Positions 7,384-11,724 of a stretch of DNA of 11,724 nucleotides are shown piece by piece. The DNA comes from Stenotrophomonas sp. UBA7346 (GTDB lineage: Bacteria > Pseudomonadota > Gammaproteobacteria > Xanthomonadales > Xanthomonadaceae). Below the pieces are notes generated by a model. That model did not search any database. It was not told the DNA's origin and worked only from the letters and a program-made list of their open reading frames with translations. Every line of letters starts with the position of its first letter. Position 1 is the first letter of the stretch. The DNA is taken from the NCBI GenBank assembly GCA_002471015.1, contig DKPB01000090.1, positions 20,546 through 32,269 on the forward strand, in the 5' to 3' direction. Position numbers and translations under genes: made by a program.

Positions 7384-7412
7384 TTGGAAGCAGGGCGACG
7401 CTCACCGACAAT
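7384..7412 (+). promoter_or_regulatory. Candidate promoter giving a leaderless YchJ mRNA
   Basis: TTGGAA (7384-7389) and GACAAT (7407-7412) are separated by exactly 17 bases, each matching 4 of 6 consensus bases. Only 6 bases lie between the -10 and the YchJ ATG at 7419, so a start site at the usual spacing would fall on the A of the ATG. The absence of a good Shine-Dalgarno sequence for this gene agrees with that. This is consensus matching only. Confidence 0.35.
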
Positions 7413-7418
7413 GCGGGC

Positions 7419-7814
7419 ATGCAGATATCAGCCAACAGCGCCTGCCCATGCGGGTTGCCGCACAACTACAGCCAGTGCTGTGGCCGTTACCACGGCGGCC
7501 AGGCCGCGCCCGATGCCGAAGCCTTGATGCGCTCGCGCTATAGCGCCTACGTGACCAAGGATGTTGCCTACCTGCTGCGCAGCTGGCATCCGCAGACCCG
7601 GCCGCAGGCGCTGAGCCTGGACGATGCACCCGGGCAGCGCACGCAATGGCTGGGACTGAGCGTGCAGCGCCACCAGATCACCGGCGCCGATACCGCGGAG
7701 GTGGTGTTCATTGCGCGCTACCGGATCGGGGGTGGCAGTGCGGTCAAGATGACCGAGCACAGTCGCTTTGAACGCATCGATGGCCAGTGGTATTACCTTG
7801 ATGCGCTGAGCTGA
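7419..7814 (+). CDS. YchJ-family SEC-C motif protein (UPF0225)
   Basis: This 131-residue cytoplasmic protein belongs to the YchJ family. The N-terminus carries a SEC-C-type metal-binding cluster, CPCG...YSQCCG, with cysteines at 9, 11, 20 and 21. In SEC-C domains this arrangement binds zinc. The family signature LMRSRYSAY is at 37-45. An NTF2-like alpha+beta body follows, with the strand pattern VVFIARYRIGG and a terminal RFERIDGQWYYLDAL. The E. coli member has a second cysteine cluster at its C-terminus; this protein stops before it, so only one metal site is present. The frame is open far upstream (7143) through the divergent permease gene, but that part is antisense to the permease. The ATG at 7419 sits immediately before the cysteine cluster. 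The molecular function of YchJ is not established. Confidence 0.88.
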   Translation: MQISANSACPCGLPHNYSQCCGRYHGGQAAPDAEALMRSRYSAYVTKDVAYLLRSWHPQTRPQALSLDDAPGQRTQWLGLSVQRHQITGADTAEVVFIARYRIGGGSAVKMTEHSRFERIDGQWYYLDALS

Positions 7815-7866
7815 GCGCATTGCCGTGGTTCATCCCCTGGCGACAACGGCAGCGTGCCGCAGCGCT

Positions 7867-7872
7867 TATGAT
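7867..7872 (+). promoter_or_regulatory. Candidate -10 element for the transglycosylase gene
   Basis: TATGAT matches the sigma-70 -10 consensus in five of six positions and lies 26 bases before the gene's ATG, leaving a short leader that includes the ribosome binding site. I found no good -35 hexamer at the right distance, so the call is weak. The gene could also be read from the YchJ transcript (84-base gap, no terminator seen). Confidence 0.3.
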
Positions 7873-7885
7873 CGGGCTCCGGTGC

Positions 7886-7891
7886 AAGGAG
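7886..7891 (+). promoter_or_regulatory. Ribosome binding site of the transglycosylase-mutarotase gene
   Basis: AAGGAG with a 7-base spacer precedes the ATG at 7899. It decides between that start and the out-of-frame ATG at 7895, and it puts the signal peptide exactly at the N-terminus. Confidence 0.8.
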
Positions 7892-7898
7892 CGTATGG

Positions 7899-10058
7899 AT
7901 GAAAGCAATCAACCTGCTGCGCGCAGGCCTGCTGATGGCGGTTGCCAGCATGGCCGCGCCGGTGCTGGCGGCCACCAGTGACTTTGGCAGCTGTGGGGCG
8001 GCGTTGCGGACCAGTGCCGTCGCCCAGGGCGTCAGTGCGGAGCGCTTCGACCGGGTCTTCGCCGACATCACCCCCGACCTCAGCGTGCTGCCCCTGCTGG
8101 ATGCACAGCCCGAGTTCACCACGCCCATCTGGGACTATCTCGCCGCCTTGGTCGACAGCCAGCGCGTGGATGACGGGCGCACCCGTCTGGGCCAGCACGC
8201 TGCGCTGCTGCAGCAGGTATCCAGCCAGTACGGCGTGGACGCGGCCACCATCGTCGCGGTGTGGGGCGTGGAGAGCGACTACGGTCGTGTGTTCGGCAAG
8301 CGTCCGCTGTTGCAGTCGCTGGCCACGCTGTCCTGCAATGGTCGCCGCCAGCCCTTCTTCAAGGGGGAGTTGCTGGCCCTGCTCAAGCTGATCGACAAGG
8401 GCGACCTGGATCCGGCCGGTTTGACCGGCTCCTGGGCCGGTGCGTTCGGCCACACCCAGTTCATGCCCTCGACCTATGCGCGCATTGCCGTCGATGGGGA
8501 TGGCGATGGCCGGCGTGACCTGGTGGCCAGCATTCCCGACGCTCTGGCGTCCACTGCCAACTACCTCAAGCAGGCCGGTTGGCGTAGTGGCCAACCGTGG
8601 GGCGTCGAAGTGCGTATCCCGGCGGGTTTCAACGCCACCCTGGCCGGCCGCGGCAAACGCAAGCCGCTGGCTGACTGGCGCGCGCTGGGCATCACCCTGG
8701 TTGACGGCAAACCATTGCAGGTGCCGGCCATTGCCGATGACAGCAATGCCGCCTTGCTGCTGCCGGCCGGTGCCAAGGGCCCGGCGCTGCTGGTCTTCCG
8801 CAACTACGACGCGATCTATTCCTACAACGCCGCCGAAAGCTATGCCCTGGCGATCGCCACGCTGGCCGACCGCCTGCGTGGGGGCAGCGGTCTGGTCGCC
8901 GCCTGGCCCACCGATGACCCGGGCATCGGCCGCCAGCAGCGGCGTGAGCTGCAGACCCTGCTGCTAGCCCGCGGCCACGACATCGGCGCCGCCGACGGCA
9001 TGATCGGCAACGCCACCCGTCGTGCCATCCAGGCCGAGCAGCAACGGCTGGGGTGGAAGGACGCCGACGGCCGTGCCGGCAGCCGCATCCTGCAGGCACT
9101 TCGGGCCGCGCCGCCGGCCCAGCCCACGGTATTCAGGCTGCCTGCCAACTACCCGCAACTTGTCCAATCACCGATCGTACGGAGCAATGTTTCAATGAAG
9201 GATGTGCAGGGCCTGAGCACAGGCGATTTCAAGGGATTCACTGCCTGGAAGGTGGAGACCCCGTTCTCCACGGCGGCCATCAGCGTGTTCGGCGGCCAGC
9301 TGTTGTCCTTCGTCCCGGCCGGTGGCCAGGACGTCATGTGGCTTTCGCCCTCCGCCAAGCAGCCACCCACCCCCATCCGCGGCGGCGCACCGGTGTGCTG
9401 GCCCTATTTCGCGCGCCAGGGGCAGGGCAATGACGTGCCCTCGCATGGCTTTGTGCGCACCGTGCCCTGGCAGCTGCGCGACGCGCGGCGCGAGGCCGAC
9501 GGCAGCGTCGTGTTGACGCTGGTCCCGCCGGTCATCGACACCCTGGATCTACGCCTCCAGATGGTGGTGCGGGTTGGCCGCACCCTGGAACAGGAGCTGA
9601 TCACCGAGAACACCGGCGGCCAGCCGGTCAGCATCACCCAGGCCCTGCACAACTATTTCAATGTCAGCGACGCCTTGAAGGTGGACGTCAGCGGCCTGGA
9701 CGGGCTTACCTATCTGGACAAGCTTGATGGCGGCGCCGCCCATGTGCAGCAGGGCGACTGGAACCTGCGTGATCCGCGCGACCCGGGCCGCAGTGACCGC
9801 ATCTACACCCAGGCCGGTGGCCATTACGTCCTGCGCGACCCAGGCTTCAAGCGCATCATCGACATCACCACCAGCGGCAGCCGCAGTGCCGTGGTCTGGA
9901 ACGCCGGCGAAGTGGCCGCGGCCAAGATGGACGATATTGGTGCGGCCTGGCGCAACTATGTCTGCGTGGAAGCCGGCAACGTTGGCCCGGATGTGATCGC
10001 ACTGGCTCCAGGCGGCCGCCATACCCTCAAGCAGGTGTTCGCGGTAAAGCCGCTCTGA
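7899..10058 (+). CDS. Fusion: MltB-type lytic transglycosylase plus D-hexose-6-phosphate mutarotase
   Basis: This single 719-codon frame encodes two complete enzymes. Residues 1-24 are a signal peptide (VLA before ATSD) without a lipobox, so the product is soluble and periplasmic. Residues ~25-335 are an MltB-like lytic transglycosylase, which cleaves glycan strands to 1,6-anhydromuramoyl ends. Its catalytic Glu is E125 in VWGVESDYG. FGHTQFMPSTY is at 183-193 and an EF-hand-like loop DGDGDGRRD at 199-207. Residues ~341-407 form a peptidoglycan-binding domain (DGMIGNATRRAIQ). After a linker (408-432), residues 433-719 match YeaD/aldose-1-epimerase proteins: PIRGGAPVCWPYF, HGF with H516, ALHNYFNV with H584, and VCVE with E691. 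The mutarotase normally works on cytoplasmic hexose phosphates, so a periplasmic fusion is odd. Both halves have their normal family length. A lost stop codon, an assembly error or a true fusion all fit. Confidence 0.85.
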   Translation: MKAINLLRAGLLMAVASMAAPVLAATSDFGSCGAALRTSAVAQGVSAERFDRVFADITPDLSVLPLLDAQPEFTTPIWDYLAALVDSQRVDDGRTRLGQHAALLQQVSSQYGVDAATIVAVWGVESDYGRVFGKRPLLQSLATLSCNGRRQPFFKGELLALLKLIDKGDLDPAGLTGSWAGAFGHTQFMPSTYARIAVDGDGDGRRDLVASIPDALASTANYLKQAGWRSGQPWGVEVRIPAGFNATLAGRGKRKPLADWRALGITLVDGKPLQVPAIADDSNAALLLPAGAKGPALLVFRNYDAIYSYNAAESYALAIATLADRLRGGSGLVAAWPTDDPGIGRQQRRELQTLLLARGHDIGAADGMIGNATRRAIQAEQQRLGWKDADGRAGSRILQALRAAPPAQPTVFRLPANYPQLVQSPIVRSNVSMKDVQGLSTGDFKGFTAWKVETPFSTAAISVFGGQLLSFVPAGGQDVMWLSPSAKQPPTPIRGGAPVCWPYFARQGQGNDVPSHGFVRTVPWQLRDARREADGSVVLTLVPPVIDTLDLRLQMVVRVGRTLEQELITENTGGQPVSITQALHNYFNVSDALKVDVSGLDGLTYLDKLDGGAAHVQQGDWNLRDPRDPGRSDRIYTQAGGHYVLRDPGFKRIIDITTSGSRSAVVWNAGEVAAAKMDDIGAAWRNYVCVEAGNVGPDVIALAPGGRHTLKQVFAVKPL
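9123..9194 (+). other. Junction between the two fused enzymes, non-coding-like
   Basis: About 24 codons join the peptidoglycan-binding domain to the mutarotase. Ten of the 23 codons from 9126 to 9194 end in A or T (for example gta, cct, caa, ctt, tca, aat, gtt), whereas the flanking domains almost always end in G or C. The translated linker shows no low-complexity Pro/Ala pattern beyond its first residues and no recognisable motif. This composition is what one expects of former intergenic DNA now read as protein. The other two frames look no more coding than this one. Confidence 0.55.
9181..9197 (+). promoter_or_regulatory. Possible internal ribosome binding site and ATG for the mutarotase
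   Basis: GGAG (9181-9184) precedes an in-frame ATG (9195-9197) by 10 bases, a little longer than ideal. The ATG sits just before the first conserved mutarotase residues and would give a 287-residue protein, the usual family length, without a signal peptide. An out-of-frame ATG at 9187 opens a three-codon frame whose TGA overlaps this ATG as ATGA. It is too close to the GGAG to be a likely start. Confidence 0.45.
9195..10058 (+). other. Mutarotase module, possibly also made as a separate 287-residue protein
   Basis: This part alone is a complete D-hexose-6-phosphate mutarotase of the YeaD type, which interconverts alpha and beta anomers of hexose 6-phosphates in the cytoplasm. Order of conserved elements from its own ATG: the beta-strand AAISVFGGQLLSFVPAGG, MWLSPSAK, TPIRGGAPVCWPYF, PSHGFVR with the first catalytic His, QALHNYFNV with the second His, DRIYT, VVWNAG, and VCVE with the catalytic Glu. 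Translation from 9195 would keep it in the cytoplasm, its normal compartment. Translation through from 7899 would export it. Which occurs cannot be told from sequence. Confidence 0.5.
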
Positions 10059-10067
10059 GCCTGGAAG

Positions 10068-10102
10068 CCCCTCTCCCATCGGGAGAGGGGTTGGGGAGAG
10101 GG
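10068..10102. repeat. Palindromic repeat between convergent genes, possible bidirectional terminator
   Basis: A perfect 10-bp stem, CCCCTCTCCC (10068-10077) and GGGAGAGGGG (10081-10090), with loop ATC, is followed by TTGGGGAGAGGG (10091-10102), which repeats the right arm. It lies 9 bases after the stop of the transglycosylase-mutarotase gene and about 50 bases from the 3' end of the convergent benE-like gene. That position suits transcript-end formation in both directions, but there is no T-tract. It resembles the element at 56-95 in inverse orientation. Confidence 0.65.
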
Positions 10103-10153
10103 TAGGCGGAACTCGCTACCCTTGACTGCGGCAGTGGCGTCGCCCGCCACCAA

Positions 10154-11329
10154 TCAGCGGCGCAGCGCCAACAAGGTGATCACACCGGCGACCAGCCCCC
10201 AGAACGCCGAACCGATACCGGCCAGCGACAGTCCCGAGGCGGTGACCAGGAAGGTGACCAGCGCCGGCTCGCGTTCGGCCTCTTCCCTCATCGCCGCCGC
10301 CAGGCTGTTGCCGATGGTGCCCAGCAGGGCGATCCCGGCCAGCGTCGCGATCAATTCCTTGGGGAACGCCGCGAACACCGCGGCCACCGTTGCCCCGAAC
10401 AGGCCGATCACCAGGTAAAACACCCCCGCACTGACCGCAGCGGTATAGCGCCGGGCCGGGTCCTCGTGTACGTCACGGCCCATGCAGATCGCAGCCGTGA
10501 TTGCGGCCAGGTTCAGTGCATAGCCGCCGAACGGCGCCAAGGCGGTATTGACCACGCCAATCCAGCCAATCACGGGCGACACTGGCGCGTCATAGCCGGA
10601 TGCCTTCAGCACTGCCACACCGGGCACGTTCTGCGAGGCCATGGTCACGATGAACAAGGGCAGGGCAATGCCGAACACGGCGGCCCAGGACAGCGTCGGC
10701 AGGGTGAACACCGGCAGTGCCATCTGCAGCTGTACCTGCTCCATCTGCATCAAGCCCTTGCCGGCGGCTACCGCCACACCGACCAGCAAGGTTGCGATGA
10801 CCGCATAGCGCGGCAACCAGCGCCGTCCAAGCAGGTACGTTGCGAACATCAACAGCACCAGCAGCGGCTGGGCCTGCACCGAGACAAAGACATCCAGGCC
10901 GAAGCGCAGCAGCACACCGGCCAGCATTCCCGATGCCAGTGACACCGGGATGCGCCGCATCGCCTTCTCGAACACGCCGGAGAAGCCGGCCAGCGCGCCC
11001 ATCACCGCGGCCAGCACGAAGGCGCCGATCGCATCGGACATCGGCAGCGTGGTCGCCCCGACCACCAGCATCGCCGCGCCGGGCGTGGACCATGCAGTCA
11101 CCACCGGCACGCGATAGCGCAGTGAAAGGCCGATGCAGGTCACGCCCATCCCCATGCCCAGCGCCCACATCCACGAGGCGATCTCGGCCTGCCCGCCGCC
11201 CACCGCCTGCGCGGCCTGGAACACGATCACCGCCGAGCTGGCAAAGCCCACCAGTACCGTAATGAAGCCGGCAACGATGGCGGGCAGCGAAAGGTCACGA
11301 AAGAAGGAGCGCGGCGCAGGATCGGTCAT
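10154..11329 (-). CDS. benE: BenE-family (benzoate/H+ symporter type) inner-membrane transporter
   Basis: This 391-residue polytopic protein has the normal length for the BenE/YdcO family, whose founding member imports benzoate with protons. About eleven to twelve hydrophobic helices are visible, beginning with LPAIVAGFITVLVGFASSAVIVFQA (15-39). Family signatures are present: AWSTPGAAML (79-88), TMASQNVPGVAVL (229-241) and GGYALNLAAITAAICMG (268-284). The N-terminus MTDPAPRSFFRDLS is hydrophilic and cytoplasmic, and the ATG at 11329 is the natural start. The Shine-Dalgarno sequence is poor, with only an AG-type match. No benzoate degradation genes (benABCD, catechol dioxygenases) are adjacent, so the true substrate may be another aromatic acid or something else. 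The gene is monocistronic and convergent with the transglycosylase-mutarotase gene. Confidence 0.92.
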   Translation of the reverse strand: MTDPAPRSFFRDLSLPAIVAGFITVLVGFASSAVIVFQAAQAVGGGQAEIASWMWALGMGMGVTCIGLSLRYRVPVVTAWSTPGAAMLVVGATTLPMSDAIGAFVLAAVMGALAGFSGVFEKAMRRIPVSLASGMLAGVLLRFGLDVFVSVQAQPLLVLLMFATYLLGRRWLPRYAVIATLLVGVAVAAGKGLMQMEQVQLQMALPVFTLPTLSWAAVFGIALPLFIVTMASQNVPGVAVLKASGYDAPVSPVIGWIGVVNTALAPFGGYALNLAAITAAICMGRDVHEDPARRYTAAVSAGVFYLVIGLFGATVAAVFAAFPKELIATLAGIALLGTIGNSLAAAMREEAEREPALVTFLVTASGLSLAGIGSAFWGLVAGVITLLALRR

Positions 11330-11590
11330 CTATCTGGAGGCGTGCGATGGATCAGACCGCATTGTCGCCCAGCTGCCGCAGGCGGGGGACCGTACAACAA
11401 GTGGAGGGACGCAGAGACTTGCCATTGAAGTCCGGCCCATCGGGAAGGCGGGTGACAATGCCTGCGAGCCAAGCGGGAAAGGCACACACTGCAGGCAAGC
11501 GAGTCCTGCAGGGGCCAGCAGGCATCGAAAACCTGCCTTGGGCGGCCATCACTTTGCCGAGTCTGGCCCCAGCGGCCGATTTGCGGCCCT
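11330..11590. other. Intergenic region upstream of the benE-like gene, no gene supported
   Basis: Short open frames cross this stretch on both strands, but none has a ribosome binding site, a domain or convincing coding composition. The sequence is less biased at third positions than the neighbouring genes. It should contain the promoter of the benE-like gene on the minus strand, though I did not find a good -35/-10 pair. I see no repeat, tRNA or riboswitch here. Confidence 0.5.
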
Positions 11591-11591
11591 G

Positions 11592-11632
11592 CAACAAAAA
11601 GTGATTGCACTTTTCACAAAGATGTCTAGAAT
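11592..11632 (+). promoter_or_regulatory. Strong sigma-70 promoter, probably for a stable-RNA operon
   Basis: TTGCAC (11605-11610) and TAGAAT (11627-11632) are separated by 16 bases. An A-rich upstream stretch (11592-11600) could act as an UP element, and the bases after the -10 (TCGCCTCC) form a G/C-rich discriminator, as in stringently controlled rRNA promoters. An inverted repeat, AAAAGTG (11597-11603) and CACTTTT (11608-11614), overlaps the -35. No coding start follows within the window, which agrees with an RNA gene or long leader downstream. The identity of that gene is inference. Confidence 0.55.
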
Positions 11633-11700
11633 TCGCCTCCTCGCTTCACGGCGCCGCTCACACAAGTGACCGGGACCACGAAACGACGTCAACGGCCTCG

Positions 11701-11716
11701 AAAAAAGGTGTTGACG
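11701..11716 (+). promoter_or_regulatory. Second -35 element at the window edge (tandem promoter)
   Basis: An A-tract (11701-11706) followed by GGTG and TTGACG (11711-11716) looks like an upstream element plus a near-consensus -35, 106 bases after the first promoter's -35. The matching -10 would lie just beyond the window end. Tandem promoters are typical of rRNA operons. Confidence 0.4.
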
Positions 11717-11724
11717 GAAACGAA

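Noticed and set aside
7325..7465. Longer N-terminus for the TSUP permease
   Set aside because: It would overlap the start of the divergent YchJ gene and adds a stretch unlike TSUP N-termini. The ATG at 7324 leads straight into the first helix.
11347..11604. 85-codon open frame on the plus strand beside the benE-like gene
   Set aside because: Composition is not gene-like, no domain or signal is visible, and it ends inside the stable-RNA promoter.

Overview
The window is high-GC DNA with strong G/C bias at third codon positions. It carries palindromic intergenic repeats built on CCCCTCTCCC-type stems, a YchJ protein, a cysteine-paired TonB-dependent receptor and a CRP/Clp-type operator. Together these suggest a gammaproteobacterium of the Xanthomonadaceae, most like Stenotrophomonas. 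That assignment is an inference from style and gene content, not from a database comparison. I see no CRISPR array, tRNA, insertion sequence or phage gene; most of it looks like ordinary chromosome.

Layout. Positions 1-402 are non-coding and rich in palindromic repeats, followed by a small MAPEG-family membrane protein (403-780, +). A strong hairpin terminator (856-890) then closes a run of four minus-strand genes, in transcription order: a TSUP (TauE/SafE) permease (7324 to 6545), a CSS-EAL cyclic-di-GMP phosphodiesterase (6451 to 4811), a short-chain dehydrogenase (4709 to 3966) and a 974-residue TonB-dependent receptor (3824 to 900). The gaps of 93, 101 and 141 bases make a tight operon unlikely. 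A near-perfect CRP/Clp operator sits just upstream of the phosphodiesterase. On the plus strand, divergent from the permease, come a YchJ/SEC-C protein (7419-7814) and an unusual 719-codon gene (7899-10058). A convergent BenE-type transporter follows (11329 to 10154, -), separated from it by another palindromic repeat. The right edge (11330-11724) has no convincing gene. It ends in strong promoter sequence that looks like the start of a stable-RNA (probably rRNA) promoter region.

The most notable object is the 719-codon gene. Its first ~407 residues form a complete periplasmic MltB-type lytic transglycosylase with a signal peptide, a catalytic Glu, an EF-hand-like loop and a peptidoglycan-binding domain. 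Its last 287 residues form a complete D-hexose-6-phosphate mutarotase (YeaD/aldose-1-epimerase family), normally a cytoplasmic enzyme. The ~25-codon junction has non-coding-like codon use and keeps an apparent ribosome binding site and ATG for the second enzyme. It looks like a recent or incomplete gene fusion across a former intergenic region.

The second point of interest is the possible feedback loop in which a Clp-type, c-di-GMP-sensing regulator may control a phosphodiesterase that degrades c-di-GMP. The genes otherwise describe cell-envelope and transport functions (receptor, two permeases, murein hydrolase, MAPEG protein) rather than one dedicated pathway.
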